A stretch of DNA of 64,000 bases from Polynucleobacter duraquae (GCF_000973625.1 NZ_CP007501.1:806001-870000); one strand, 5' to 3'; counted from the first letter of the stretch, positions 7,810 through 16,450 are shown. Notes: generated by a model from the sequence alone, not told the origin. Made by a program: numbers and translations.

Positions 7810-8224
7810 ACAGTTCCTGCGTTAGGTGTTAACAAACGAACCAAATCAACCATTTCTAGAATTTATTGACGGCAAAAGCCACCAAATATCCAGTAATTAA
7901 TTGAAGCGGTTATGTTGTGAACGCCTACGCAGACTTCTGTAGTGGGCTTTCTATATCCCAGTGTCACTTGCTGTTTTGACTGCCAAGCTAATACATATGG
8001 AGTCTCAGCCCTTTGCAAGGGTCTTTCTAAAAACTACACCTATATTATACCACGACCTAATTAAAATTTCAAACCAGCTGATAGCTATAAGTCATTGATT
8101 TATATAGGGAAAATGGCGTATATTGAACCATTAATATATTTGTAAGTCATTGATTTATATGTATATTTTTTTCTATTAATTTTCAATAACTAAGCAAAAT
8201 AGTCAATTAGGGTGCTTCACTCAT
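7810..8224. repeat. AT-rich intergenic region with two 18-bp direct repeats
   Basis: This 415-bp stretch has no convincing gene. It contains two perfect copies of TAAGTCATTGATTTATAT, at 8088-8105 and 8143-8160, 55 bp apart, in very AT-rich surroundings upstream of the replication-like genes. The repeat resembles the conserved GTAAGTCATTGAAATATA segment in the middle of the 122-bp remnant blocks further right. It could be an origin-type iteron pair of the element. Confidence 0.45.
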
Positions 8225-8719
8225 CTATTTATTTGATGTCTCATAGTAGGTTTTCACAGCTTTACTCGACTCCATCCCAATTAGCCCATTCCAAGTAATC
8301 ATGTTGTCTAAGTCAAAGCCAGTTAACTTACAAAATGAAAGCAGGGTGCTTGCGAAGCTCAGCAGTAGCTCCTCGTCTTTTTTTGTGTCTACTTTTGATG
8401 TATCAAGCAAACTGAGGAGAGCTTCTGGGTCACCAGCATCCATTGTCTGTAATTGAGCCAATCTACCGCCCATGCTAGTTAAGTACTTTTCAGCAATGCC
8501 ATCAGAAAATCTGCCCAAGTAACCCACATTCACAGCAATAGATTGAAGTTGACTTAGGTTATCTTCATCATTTCTATAGTCCTGATAGATACTCGCAAGC
8601 ATTTCCAATATAAGACTCTTCTTAAGCGGGAGAATTGAATCAGGAAAAAAACAAATATTGTCTAAATCTGGTCTTAATGACTCACAAAACTCCATCCACA
8701 TATCAAACTGATTTGACAT
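8225..8719 (-). CDS. Hypothetical protein (164 aa), island cargo
   Basis: A 164-aa acidic, mostly helical cytoplasmic protein without signal peptide or membrane segment. No family is recognised. It lies 8 nt downstream of another hypothetical gene on the same strand and is probably co-transcribed with it. Confidence 0.55.
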   Translation of the reverse strand: MSNQFDMWMEFCESLRPDLDNICFFPDSILPLKKSLILEMLASIYQDYRNDEDNLSQLQSIAVNVGYLGRFSDGIAEKYLTSMGGRLAQLQTMDAGDPEALLSLLDTSKVDTKKDEELLLSFASTLLSFCKLTGFDLDNMITWNGLIGMESSKAVKTYYETSNK

Positions 8720-8727
8720 AGTATTCC

Positions 8728-9048
8728 TTAGTATTGCTCTATCGGCGTTCTTAAATCATGCCTTTTGATGAAATCCATCATATCTCCAGTGAGCTGATTT
8801 AAGCTCTTTAGATACTTCATGGCTTCATCTAGTTCCCCATGATGCTTATGAAGAAATATCTCCATCTCAGTACCAAAATACTTCGCATGAAGTTCCAACC
8901 AATAGGTTTTATCTTCGTAAATCTTTGCATCTAGGGTGACATAGGACTGAATGTCTGGCTGAAAGGAGGATTGCTTGAATCGCTCTAAAATAGGGTTTAA
9001 ACGCTCTTTTGATGGGAAAATATTTACTTCATCTTGTAATGGCTGCAT
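8728..9048 (-). CDS. Hypothetical protein (106 aa), island cargo
   Basis: A 106-aa acidic, helix-rich protein with no recognised domain. It is the first gene of a two-gene unit with the 164-aa protein downstream. The pair has no visible toxin or nuclease signature. Confidence 0.5.
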   Translation of the reverse strand: MQPLQDEVNIFPSKERLNPILERFKQSSFQPDIQSYVTLDAKIYEDKTYWLELHAKYFGTEMEIFLHKHHGELDEAMKYLKSLNQLTGDMMDFIKRHDLRTPIEQY

Positions 9049-9111
9049 CTGAGTGTCCTAGTAAGTTGTCTAGAACTACCTTTAGCAGGTTTGAGATAGC
9101 AAAGTCAACAC

Positions 9112-9441
9112 CTAACTTAAATTGCAATAAATTAAAACTGAACCATTCGGAGCGAAGGTATTTATCTGACTCCCCATTACTTTGACATTTGCCACAAAAG
9201 GGGCTGAATCTTCGTTACGCATTCGCTCGAATGAGACTCGATTTTTATCTAACTTTTTTAATTTGAATATTACTGCGACCCCGTTAACAATAAAGTCGCC
9301 ATTAATCATCTCACCTGCATTTCCTCCTATGAAGCATTGCTTTTGATTCAGTATTAATGTCGCCGGGTCTTTGAATGAATCAAATAAACCAGCATGGGCA
9401 TTGCACGAAAATAATAGAACTAACAAAAATGACCTAGACAT
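9112..9441 (-). CDS. Small exported protein (109 aa)
   Basis: A 109-aa protein with a short signal peptide (MSRSFLLVLLFSCNAHA, cleavage near residue 17) and a beta-rich mature part with two Cys (QKQCFIGG and the terminal YCNLS) that could form a disulfide. The family is unknown. It is encoded alone on the minus strand inside the island. Confidence 0.55.
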   Translation of the reverse strand: MSRSFLLVLLFSCNAHAGLFDSFKDPATLILNQKQCFIGGNAGEMINGDFIVNGVAVIFKLKKLDKNRVSFERMRNEDSAPFVANVKVMGSQINTFAPNGSVLIYCNLS

Positions 9442-9489
9442 GTTTAATGTTTACCTTTAGTAGATTGAAATGCCAGAGTTAATACTCAT

Positions 9490-9693
9490 TTAATTTCTTC
9501 TACGTTTCTTCCATGTGTAGAGGTCGCCATTTGGAAACTTGCCATCCATGATTCCATCAGCTCCGAACTTACCCAAAACCTCTGAACCATTGAATTGAAT
9601 CGTTACAAATTCACCTAATTGCTTTGCCCAAGCCATTGCTTGGTCTAGTGTTTCAAACTCATGAGTTTCTGTATTGTGTTTTACGGTTACCAA
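9490..9693 (-). CDS. 67-aa protein, paralogue of the gene at 12171
   Basis: A small protein with an acidic middle and a basic C-terminal tail (YTWKKRRRN). The protein encoded at 12171-12374, just outside the island, is almost identical along its whole length (for example AMAWAK, GEFVTIQFNG, GKFGADGI). Conservation of both copies supports a real gene. The function is unknown. Confidence 0.6.
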   Translation of the reverse strand: MVTVKHNTETHEFETLDQAMAWAKQLGEFVTIQFNGSEVLGKFGADGIMDGKFPNGDLYTWKKRRRN

Positions 9694-9865
9694 TTTAGGT
9701 CTAGCTTTTTTAGTATTGAATCTTGATGAATACTTAAAGCATATCCTAGTCTGTGCTGCTTTTCAGGCACTCAAACAACTAATCGGGAATATGACTAGTT
9801 CACAGTAGTTTTTTTGAGGATAAGGTCTAGCAAGCCAATAATAATCAGTTCCTGTGGTTTGATTA

Positions 9866-9890
9866 AATAAAAAACCACTCCGAAGAGTGG
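9866..9890 (-). terminator. Rho-independent terminator (minus strand)
   Basis: Read on the minus strand, CCACTC-TTCG-GAGTGG is followed by a run of T. It would end transcripts coming from the exported-protein gene at 9988-10566. The surrounding 9694-9987 holds no gene. Confidence 0.75.
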
Positions 9891-9987
9891 CTTCAATTGA
9901 GCAATAAAACTAGTTTATACAGTTTCTATTACGGTCTATGCTCAGCCCTACTAGTTTTACTGTGTGGAAGATTAATTGGAACCGGGC

Positions 9988-10566
9988 TTAAGGCTGTCCG
10001 GCGAATATAATGCACTCCGTAAGCACTCTCACCCTTGTATAGCTTCCTGCTGCTATTACACCCTTTGGAATGTCAAATGACAAATCATTGTTAGCTAGTT
10101 TTGCATTTATTAACATTAATCTTGCTATTCCTTCGTCTGCACCGGAGGTTCGAGTTTTATCTTTAGGTGCAGTAACGAGTGGTGCTTTGGCTAGGTGAGT
10201 ATTTTTTGAGTCTGAATCTGCTCCACTATGGAAAATAACAATACTATTTAATCCGTCTTCATTCCAAAGTTTCTTTTCCTCTTTCATAGCATTGCATGAG
10301 TTCCAAGCCTTAGGAAGCTCGCTCACAGGAAAGGCATCAAAAAGTCGATTTTTTTGGTGCAGATTTGTAGCTATAGCTGCTAGCTTATCAACATCATTTA
10401 AGGTAATCGTTAATTTGCCGCTAACATTAGTGACTTTTGCCGAAGATGCAACGACTTCTATAACTGCAGGGTCTCCATAGCCAGTCATACGATTTAAATT
10501 TTGACCAAAGGCAGTGCTAGCAAAAAGCATAGCAAAGCTGAGAACTGATAATTTTAAATTTTTCAT
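9988..10566 (-). CDS. Exported hypothetical protein (192 aa)
   Basis: A 192-aa protein with a clear signal peptide (LSVLSFAMLFASTAFGQ, cleavage near residue 22). The mature part is of unknown family, with two Cys (NSCNAMKEE and LTECIIF). It is followed by a good terminator, so it is probably a single-gene transcript. The 297 bp upstream (10567-10863) are AT-rich and show no gene; its promoter should lie there. Confidence 0.6.
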   Translation of the reverse strand: MKNLKLSVLSFAMLFASTAFGQNLNRMTGYGDPAVIEVVASSAKVTNVSGKLTITLNDVDKLAAIATNLHQKNRLFDAFPVSELPKAWNSCNAMKEEKKLWNEDGLNSIVIFHSGADSDSKNTHLAKAPLVTAPKDKTRTSGADEGIARLMLINAKLANNDLSFDIPKGVIAAGSYTRVRVLTECIIFAGQP

Positions 10567-10863
10567 TACATCCTTTTGTTATCTAATCGATGGGATAAAA
10601 GATTTTCGATTCCATAAATATAAAATTTGAGTTTTAAATATACCTCAATAAATCATTATTGATATTAATTTAAATTACTGTTGCAGTGCAAAATCAATCA
10701 TTTCCTCCAACATAGTGCCGTCAGCAAGTAGACCAAGAGGGATGTCGATAGCCTCTTAGCTGACGTTTATAAATTACTCAACTTTCACTATTTAGATTAA
10801 TGTAAGCAAAGTAGTCTCAGCATTCTTCGGTGACTTTGGTTCACTATGAGCTGTTAGCAGTTC

Positions 10864-11907
10864 CTAGCCCGCTAATTTAATATTTAATTCCTTATCCAAT
10901 TTACCCAATAAAGTTTCATGGCAAGGATGTGTGTAGCGTCTGAGCATTGCTAGGGTTCGGTGTCCGCTAACATGAGCGATTTCCATCACATTTAAGCCTT
11001 TGTCAGATAGCCTACTCAGAGCTTCGTGTCTTAGGTCATGAAAGCGTAAATCAGTAAATGGATTCTGCACTCCCTTGTGAGCTTTTGCTGATTGCTTAAC
11101 TACTCTTATGTAATGTCTTCTGATTGCCCAGCGACAATATGGAAATACTAGGTCGCCAGTATCTCTGCTGGAAAGTTGCTCTAGGATTGTTTTCACTCGA
11201 AACGATAGTGGTACTTGTCTCGAATCTCCATTCTTGGTGTCTCTAAGTAAAACTCTGCGATTGATAAAATCCACATCTTCCCATCGCATCGACAGAATTT
11301 CACCGCACCGCATTCCAGTCTCTATAGCGACCACAATAATGTCAGCAAGATAGTCTAAGCTCAGCTCATGACAGCAGACGAGCAGGGTGGCTTCCGCTTC
11401 TATTGAAAGCCTTTTCATTCGTCCTTGTGGTTCAGACATCCTCTTAATGCCTGTGATGGGATTAGTAACATTTAGTCCCCATTCATTAATGGCTATCTGA
11501 TAAAGCTGGGATAGGGCGTTTAGATAGTGATTGACTGTTGAGGCTGCTCGACCCTTGGCTAAGAGGTCGTCTTTGAGTAAAACAATGTCTTGTTTACTAA
11601 TAGTACTAAGGCTTCGACCTTCCCAGCGACTGGCGAGAATTCTCAGTATTCCAGCTTCTGTCTTGTGATTACCCTTATGAACCGAATGAGCAGGGATATA
11701 TTTTTCTACTGCTTCACTAAACCCTACCTTTACCGTGACCTGATTTTTAACTTCTTCCTGATAGAGACCCAGTTCAAGCTGTGCCTGCGTCTTTTTAAGC
11801 CACTGAGTTGCTTCTGGTTCACTACTAAAGGATTTGCTGATGGGTTTGTCGTTCTTGCGAAAGATTCGCACTCTGTAAGAGCCACTGCGTTGTGTAATAG
11901 AAGCCAT
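10864..11907 (-). CDS. Tyrosine integrase of the tRNA-Arg element
   Basis: A 347-aa phage-type site-specific recombinase. An N-terminal arm-binding region is followed by a core-binding SAM-like domain (residues 65-150, TVNHYLNALSQLYQIA) and the catalytic domain. The first catalytic Arg is in TGMRCGEIL, the Lys in the DTKNGDSRQVPLS beta-hairpin, the HxxR box in FHDLRHEALSRL, the second His in VSGHRTLAML and the nucleophile in RRYTHP. It reads away from the right attachment site, with TTGTCCA arm-type repeats directly before its start codon. It would catalyse integration into and excision from tRNA-Arg. All catalytic residues look intact. Confidence 0.93.
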   Translation of the reverse strand: MASITQRSGSYRVRIFRKNDKPISKSFSSEPEATQWLKKTQAQLELGLYQEEVKNQVTVKVGFSEAVEKYIPAHSVHKGNHKTEAGILRILASRWEGRSLSTISKQDIVLLKDDLLAKGRAASTVNHYLNALSQLYQIAINEWGLNVTNPITGIKRMSEPQGRMKRLSIEAEATLLVCCHELSLDYLADIIVVAIETGMRCGEILSMRWEDVDFINRRVLLRDTKNGDSRQVPLSFRVKTILEQLSSRDTGDLVFPYCRWAIRRHYIRVVKQSAKAHKGVQNPFTDLRFHDLRHEALSRLSDKGLNVMEIAHVSGHRTLAMLRRYTHPCHETLLGKLDKELNIKLAG

Positions 11908-11953
11908 TTGTCTAGACCTACTTGTCCAAGGAGTTGTCCAAGAACACTGTCTA
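11908..11953. promoter_or_regulatory. Right arm-type repeats beside the integrase
   Basis: TTGTCTA (11908), TTGTCCA (11922 and 11934) and CTGTCTA (11947) lie between the integrase start and the right tRNA repeat. They match the TTGTCCA array at the left end (3543-3601), as expected for arm sites bound by the integrase. They also cover the integrase promoter region, so the enzyme may repress itself. Confidence 0.6.
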
Positions 11954-11997
11954 GTTGCTTAATTGGCAGCTTAGTCATTGATTTAGCAGGGCTTTTA

Positions 11998-12068
<71 letters not shown>

Positions 12069-12170
12069 AAAACCTAATAAAAAATTAACCCTGTACCAAT
12101 GAATAAAAGGCTTTTGATAGAAACTTTAAATAGAGGAGTGTGTAGGCATATCCGCAGAATCAATTAATTT

Positions 12171-12374
12171 CTACTGCCTTCTACGTTTTTTCCATGTATA
12201 GAGTTCGCCATTTGGAAACTTACCATCCAAGATACCATCGGCTCCGAACTTTCCTACTACTTCGGTGCCATTGAATTGAATTGTTACAAACTCACCTAGC
12301 TCTTTCGCCCAAGCCATTGCTTGGTCTAGGGTTTCAAATTCAAGAAGCTCTGTATTGTGTTTTACGGTAATCAC
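12171..12374 (-). CDS. 67-aa protein, paralogue of the gene at 9490
   Basis: Almost identical to the 67-aa protein encoded inside the intact island (shared AMAWAK, GEFVTIQFNG, GKFGADGI and YTWKKRRR). It lies 102 bp outside the right attachment repeat. This placement suggests that the neighbouring module descends from a related integrated element. The function is unknown. Confidence 0.6.
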   Translation of the reverse strand: MITVKHNTELLEFETLDQAMAWAKELGEFVTIQFNGTEVVGKFGADGILDGKFPNGELYTWKKRRRQ

Positions 12375-12423
12375 TTCAAGCTTGACTCACTCTTATTAAT
12401 TAATTCTCATGAATGCAACAGAT

Positions 12424-13143
12424 TTATTCTCGTTTACGAAACACCACAACATGTTGCCATGGCAGGGTGCTTACAGTTCGCTCCCAATCTAAAGCGAAAA
12501 TACCTGCTTCCCGCTTAATTTGCGCCTCACTCATTTTATGTAGAGGTTTGATTGGTACGCGCGCATCTTCTGCTTTGTATTCCACTAAAACAATACGACC
12601 TCGGGGTTTGAGGGCCTGCATGATACTGTTCATTACTTCATAAGGGTAGGCCAGTTCGTGATACACGTCGACCATAATGGCCATATCGATAGAGTTCTTA
12701 GGTAATTTAATATCGTCGACTGAACCCAGCCTTACTTCGATCTGCGAAAGCTTAGAGCGTTTTACCCCGGTTTGTAGAATATTCACCATTTCGGGCTGTA
12801 AATCCAGTGCAATAATTTTTCCGCCTGGCATCACCAGCGGAGCCATGCGACGGGATAGGTAGCCGGTACCGGCGCCAATATCCGCAACAACCATGCTTGG
12901 TTGCAATGCCAATGTTTCTAGCAATAAATCTGTGCGCTCTTCGCGCTCCCGCTTATCCCGCTCAAGCCATGAGGCACCTTGCCAGCCCATGACCCCTGAG
13001 ATTTCACGATCCATATAGCGCTTACCGATGCCATCAGCGCTGGCTGAGATAGAGACATATCCTGGTGGGGCAGTCTGCTGCGCCAGTGTGAGATTAGCTG
13101 CAAACAATAATGTAAATAAGCTAACAATCCTAATAATCATCAT
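12424..13143 (-). CDS. Exported class I SAM-dependent methyltransferase
   Basis: A 239-aa protein with a signal peptide (cleavage near residue 21, LTLAQQ). It contains a Rossmann methyltransferase core: motif I VADIGAGTGYLSRRMAP near residues 85-101, the acidic loop IIALDLQPEM, the motif IV region DMAIMVDVYHELAYP and GRIVLVEYKAED. Exported methyltransferases of this type are common in betaproteobacteria and their substrates are unknown. Its ATG overlaps the stop of the upstream 53-aa membrane protein as ATGA, so the two are coupled. Another exported methyltransferase occurs at 35265. Confidence 0.8.
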   Translation of the reverse strand: MMIIRIVSLFTLLFAANLTLAQQTAPPGYVSISASADGIGKRYMDREISGVMGWQGASWLERDKREREERTDLLLETLALQPSMVVADIGAGTGYLSRRMAPLVMPGGKIIALDLQPEMVNILQTGVKRSKLSQIEVRLGSVDDIKLPKNSIDMAIMVDVYHELAYPYEVMNSIMQALKPRGRIVLVEYKAEDARVPIKPLHKMSEAQIKREAGIFALDWERTVSTLPWQHVVVFRKRE

Positions 13144-13301
13144 TTACATTCTTGGCGATCCAGCTCCGTATTTTGTGCTTTCTTCTTCTGGTCTTTTTCT
13201 CGCTCCTTTTTAAGATCACGCAATTGCCACCAGGCAAATAGCAAAATCCCTCCAAACACCAGCACTACTTCAAGCAAGATAACAGGACCGAAGTTATCCA
13301 T
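13140..13301 (-). CDS. Small single-span membrane protein (53 aa)
   Basis: A 53-aa protein with one membrane helix near the N-terminus (VILLEVVLVFGGILLFAWW) and a strongly charged tail (KKEREKDQKKKAQ). Its TGA overlaps the methyltransferase ATG at 13143 (ATGA), which supports both starts. The family is not recognised; such proteins are often small inner-membrane partners. Confidence 0.6.
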   Translation of the reverse strand: MDNFGPVILLEVVLVFGGILLFAWWQLRDLKKEREKDQKKKAQNTELDRQECK

Positions 13302-13314
13302 CATTTCCCAAGTC

Positions 13315-13638
13315 CTATGTACTCATTTTGGGATCTGTAATACAAGCTTTCAGTGCTTTTAACTCTATAACCTTCAGCCATTCAGGCTTTGCTTTTGGAT
13401 TCATGACTAATTCATTAACTTGCCGATTTGAAGCATTTTTAGAAATGAAGTCTGCTTGGCAATTGCAATAAGCGGTAAAGTCTTCCTCAGTCAGCGCTTT
13501 GCCTTTAATGCCTTGATGTTCAGCTACTTGCTCGCGAGCGCAATTCTTTTGATAATCTTTAGAGATTGCTTGGGCAAATGACTGGTTGGACAATATTAAG
13601 ATAAAACACAAGGTTATAAGACTGCGAAACATAGACAT
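13315..13638 (-). CDS. Exported small Cys-containing protein (107 aa)
   Basis: A 107-aa protein with a signal peptide (cleavage after SFA, near residue 22) and four Cys in the mature part, including CNCQADF, so disulfides or a bound metal are possible. A ribosome-binding site (AAAGGA) precedes the ATG at 13638. It lies upstream of the membrane protein and methyltransferase on the same strand, with a 13-nt gap, probably in one operon. The family is not recognised. Confidence 0.6.
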   Translation of the reverse strand: MSMFRSLITLCFILILSNQSFAQAISKDYQKNCAREQVAEHQGIKGKALTEEDFTAYCNCQADFISKNASNRQVNELVMNPKAKPEWLKVIELKALKACITDPKMST

Positions 13639-13665
13639 AGTACTTTTCCTTTAAGAGCATTCCTA

Positions 13666-13851
13666 TTAGTTAGCGGCTATTCTTCCGTGAATATCAAGAT
13701 CGGACTCATCCACTTCTAAGAAATCTTCCTCAATAATGGATACCCCCTCTAGCTGTTCAATATATTCTCGGACGGCATAGAAGGGTGCAATTTGAGGCTG
13801 GTTTCTATCTTGCTTATCCCAGACTCTATAACGAAATACACTCAGGCGCAT
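13666..13851 (-). CDS. Small acidic hypothetical protein (61 aa)
   Basis: A 61-aa protein with an aromatic, basic N-terminus (RLSVFRYRVW) and a very acidic C-terminal half (EEDFLEVDESDLD). No family is recognised. The 56-aa protein encoded on the minus strand at 53918-54088 has the same layout (aromatic start, acidic end), so they may be distant relatives. Confidence 0.45.
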   Translation of the reverse strand: MRLSVFRYRVWDKQDRNQPQIAPFYAVREYIEQLEGVSIIEEDFLEVDESDLDIHGRIAAN

Positions 13852-13869
13852 TGATGGTCACCTAAATGG

Positions 13870-13971
13870 TTATGAGCCCAATAATTGGTTCAAATGACGC
13901 TTGGTATATGCTTTGCGAGCATCAATCAAAGCTAAGGCCAAATTATTAAGAAACTGTTTGAACTTGTTCAT
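13870..13971 (-). CDS. Very small basic protein (33 aa)
   Basis: A 33-aa frame of the form MNKFKQFLNN...RKAYTKRHLNQLLGS, amphipathic and basic, preceded by an AAGGATCC-like sequence on the minus strand. Its position, 18 nt upstream of the 61-aa gene, and its sensible amino-acid usage make it a plausible small gene, but nothing else supports it. Confidence 0.3.
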   Translation of the reverse strand: MNKFKQFLNNLALALIDARKAYTKRHLNQLLGS

Positions 13972-14138
13972 TTAAGGATCCTTGAATTTTATCTGTTAGG
14001 GTTAATACTTAAGTAGTATGCGCTCAATTTTTTGATGGTGCAGAGCCGTTAAAAACCCCTTTATTAGTAGTTTTATACGTAAAAGCCTGGACAGGTAGAA
14101 GATAAGAACTTCCTTTAGAGCCGCATCAAAAGGCTTTG

Positions 14139-14163
14139 AGTCGCCTTCTGGCGACTTTTTTTT
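14139..14163 (+). terminator. Strong plus-strand terminator without an upstream gene
   Basis: AGTCGCC-TTCT-GGCGACT is followed by eight T. All genes from 12171 to 13971 run on the minus strand, so this terminator has no protein-coding transcript to end. The 13972-14330 gap otherwise holds no convincing gene. A small RNA starting near 13990-14030 is possible. Confidence 0.7.
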
Positions 14164-14330
14164 AAGGTAGGTGCAAAAGCGTAATGACAATTAAAGTAAG
14201 GATGTAAAAAAGCCCAAAAAACTAGGCCCTAACTCACTATTTGATTTTAGTGATTATCTTCAACAATAGAAGTGAGATTGATTCAAAAAATGCGACAGTT
14301 TTATGACGAGATAGTCAGTTACATCAGGGC

Positions 14331-14894
14331 ATGTTTAAGATGAGCGCCGTGATTGAGCCTGGCATAGCTTCATACTCTGAATACCTAGAGCAAGAACTTC
14401 GATCTGATCATGCGGGTGAAACAGGCGCCGTCTATATTTACAAAGGAATCATCGCTATTGCAACCCTATTTAAGAATCAGGAGCTCATCTGTTTTGCAAA
14501 AGAACATGGAGCAACTGAGGCAGAGCACTTGCGGCTGATAGAGGCTGTCTTTGAGGAAAAGTATCGTAGCCGTTTGTTAGGGCCATGGCGGATAGCGGGA
14601 TGGCTAACAGGAGCCATACCAGCATTATTTGGCAGAAAAGCGGTCTATGCCACTATTGATGCAGTTGAGACATTTGTAGAGCAGCACTACCAAGGGCAGA
14701 TTAATCACCTTAAAATACATAGGGGCTATGAGCAATTGCTTGACCTCTTAGTCCGTTGTCAAGCCGATGAGATTAATCATAAAAATGAGGCACGATCAAA
14801 AGCCTCCCCCTCATTACCCTTAGCCCTAAGAGCATGGTGCGCTATGGTGGGTAGCGGCTCAGCCGTAGCAGTTTTGCTGGCAAGGCGTATATAA
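14331..14894 (+). CDS. coq7: Demethoxyubiquinone hydroxylase (Coq7 family)
   Basis: A 187-aa di-iron hydroxylase of ubiquinone biosynthesis that adds the C6 hydroxyl to demethoxyubiquinol at the membrane. The iron ligands are visible: the first Glu in DHAGETGAVYIYKG, EHGATEAEH, then ETFVEQHY, and DEINHKNEA near the C-terminus. The tail (SGSAVAVLLARRI) is a short hydrophobic membrane-contact segment. The start could be 14331 or the ATG at 14340. It is followed 41 nt later by a DsbA-family gene on the same strand. It may be chromosomal or cargo; it lies between two tRNA-Arg remnants. Confidence 0.85.
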   Translation: MFKMSAVIEPGIASYSEYLEQELRSDHAGETGAVYIYKGIIAIATLFKNQELICFAKEHGATEAEHLRLIEAVFEEKYRSRLLGPWRIAGWLTGAIPALFGRKAVYATIDAVETFVEQHYQGQINHLKIHRGYEQLLDLLVRCQADEINHKNEARSKASPSLPLALRAWCAMVGSGSAVAVLLARRI

Positions 14895-14935
14895 AAAATT
14901 GATGAATGTAGTGAGTTACTAAAGGTAAAAATACG

Positions 14936-15544
14936 ATGATTCAGATTCAAGTCTGGGCTGATTTTGAATGTCCATATAGTTATTTTCAAACTATTGTTCT
15001 TGAAAAAATACAAGCGCAGTATCAAGACAGAGTGGAGATAGTGTGGAGGGCATTTGAGTTAACTCCAGTCGATGGCAATATTTTGCCGTCAAAGTCCTAT
15101 ATCAATACTTTTGATGAGGCCAAGCTAGAGCTCATTGTTGTAAATGAGGGGCTTAAGCTCTTAACGCCAAAATTTCTGACCTATACATGGCTTGCACAAG
15201 AGAGTGTGTACTTTGCTAATTCGCAGGGGTTATCGCTAAAGCTTGCTAGAGCATTATTCGATGCATTCTTTTTAGAAGGACTTGATATTGGCAATGAAGA
15301 GGTGGTCATGCAAATTGCTTCCCAGAGTGGAATTGATTGCCAACTGTTAAGGCAGGCTCTTGATAGCAGTGAGCTGACTAAGCACGTCATGGCTGATGAA
15401 CAAGAATTTAAGACCTATGGTTTCCAAGGATTACCGGCAATATTGATCGGTGAAAAAGATTTTTCGCCTAAAAGTTTTATGCCTATTACTGGATACAAAA
15501 CGTTCGATGAATTATCTGCAATTATTCGAAGTCTTAATATCTAA
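14936..15544 (+). CDS. DsbA-family oxidoreductase (FrnE-like)
   Basis: A 202-aa thioredoxin-fold protein with the active-site motif FECPYSY near residues 10-16 (CPYS rather than CPHC), the long helical insertion of the DSBA domain and the cis-Pro region FQGLPAILIG near 165. There is no signal peptide, so it acts in the cytoplasm, like FrnE/2-hydroxychromene-2-carboxylate isomerase-like proteins. Its TAA stop (15542-15544) overlaps the first base of a tRNA-Arg remnant, so the end of the gene touches the recombination joint. Confidence 0.8.
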   Translation: MIQIQVWADFECPYSYFQTIVLEKIQAQYQDRVEIVWRAFELTPVDGNILPSKSYINTFDEAKLELIVVNEGLKLLTPKFLTYTWLAQESVYFANSQGLSLKLARALFDAFFLEGLDIGNEEVVMQIASQSGIDCQLLRQALDSSELTKHVMADEQEFKTYGFQGLPAILIGEKDFSPKSFMPITGYKTFDELSAIIRSLNI

Positions 15545-15583
15545 AGGCGTAGGTCGCACGTTCGAATCGTGCTGGGCAGGCCA
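15544..15583 (+). repeat. tRNA-Arg 3' remnant (40 bp, perfect)
   Basis: Identical to the tRNA from the anticodon loop through CCA. The preceding gene's stop codon ends on its first base. It marks the joint between the Coq7/DsbA module and the fasciclin/DoxX module. Confidence 0.9.
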
Positions 15584-15636
15584 AAAACCTCAAGCAATTC
15601 AAGCGGATACAGTAGCGATGGGGCTGTTAAAGTCCA

Positions 15637-15656
15637 TTGCACAGTGATTGCACAGT
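15637..15656. promoter_or_regulatory. Pair of TTGCACAGT arm-like repeats
   Basis: Two copies of TTGCACAGT begin at 15637 and 15648, 54 bp right of the tRNA remnant. The same heptanucleotide core is found in the 122-bp right-end blocks (17595, 21001, 34902, 40972), so these are probably the left arm sites of an element with a different integrase specificity from the TTGTCCA element. The rest of 15584-15807 holds no gene. Confidence 0.5.
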
Positions 15657-15807
15657 TTGTTCATAGGTTGCTCAACTTAATCATAGAGTTGCCCTTTGAT
15701 TATTTTATTAACCCTATAAATGTAGTCATTAAATATTCTTAAAAAACTGGTAAGTTATGGTCACATCATATTTCTGATGTGACATAAATTAACGAACGGA
15801 GTTGACT

Positions 15808-16263
15808 ATGAAGAAGGCTTTAATTGCGAGTATTCTCGCTTTTGGTATGACATTATCAGTACAAGCTGCAGATATCGTTGACACAGCTGTTAGTGCAGGT
15901 TCATTTAAAACTTTAGCTACAGCCTTAGGAGCTGCAGGTTTAGTTGATACGCTTAAAGGCAAAGGTCCTTTTACTGTTTTTGCACCTAACGATGCGGCTT
16001 TTGCAAAAATACCAAAAGCAGACTTAGACGCACTCTTAAAAGACAAAGCTAAGCTGACTGCTGTTTTAACTTACCATGTTGTTCCTGGCAAAGTGATGGC
16101 AGCTGACGTTAAAGCAGGTAAGCTCAAAACAGTTCAAGGTTCAGATCTCACTATTACAACCTCTAATGGTGTCATGGTTAATAACGCTAAAGTCATCAAA
16201 ACGGATATCGTTGCTGATAATGGCGTAATACACGTTATTGATACTGTACTCATGCCTAAGTAA
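15808..16263 (+). CDS. Exported fasciclin-domain protein
   Basis: A 151-aa protein with a signal peptide (cleavage near residue 20, SVQAAD) and one complete fasciclin (FAS1) domain. The conserved features are [10 protein letters not shown], the [17 protein letters not shown] block near residues 53-70, the [10 protein letters not shown] box and the final [17 protein letters not shown]1 domains mediate surface adhesion or matrix interactions. I use the ATG at 15808 with CGGAG upstream rather than the TTG two codons earlier. It is followed by a weak terminator, so it is probably a single-gene unit. Confidence 0.9.
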   Translation: MKKALIASILAFGMTLSVQAADIVDTAVSAGSFKTLATALGAAGLVDTLKGKGPFTVFAPNDAAFAKIPKADLDALLKDKAKLTAVLTYHVVPGKVMAADVKAGKLKTVQGSDLTITTSNGVMVNNAKVIKTDIVADNGVIHVIDTVLMPK

Positions 16264-16273
16264 TTAGTTTAAG

Positions 16274-16300
16274 GGCTGATTACTTATGTGGTCAGCCTTT
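16274..16300 (+). terminator. Possible terminator after the fasciclin gene
   Basis: GGCTGA and TCAGCC pair around a 12-nt loop and are followed by a short T run. It is weak but well placed, 10 nt after the stop codon. Confidence 0.45.
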
Positions 16301-16450
16301 AAGTGTGCTGTCTACACTGCAGTAAACAAAAACCTAGCAATATGAATTAGTAGTTTTACTTAGCTCTACCCTTCTGGATTTAATCTTTATTGTTGAAAAA
16401 CTGGGACTGCTTACCAATAGAGCATATTCCAAAACCACAAGGATTTACTT

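Noticed and set aside
14002..14190. 62-aa minus-strand frame over the orphan terminator
   Set aside because: Its N-terminus is antisense to the terminator's T run and gives a Lys-rich low-complexity start; no support as a gene.
15450..15647. 65-aa plus-strand frame crossing the tRNA remnant at 15544
   Set aside because: It overlaps the DsbA-family gene in another frame and contains translated tRNA sequence; no start signal and no conserved domain.
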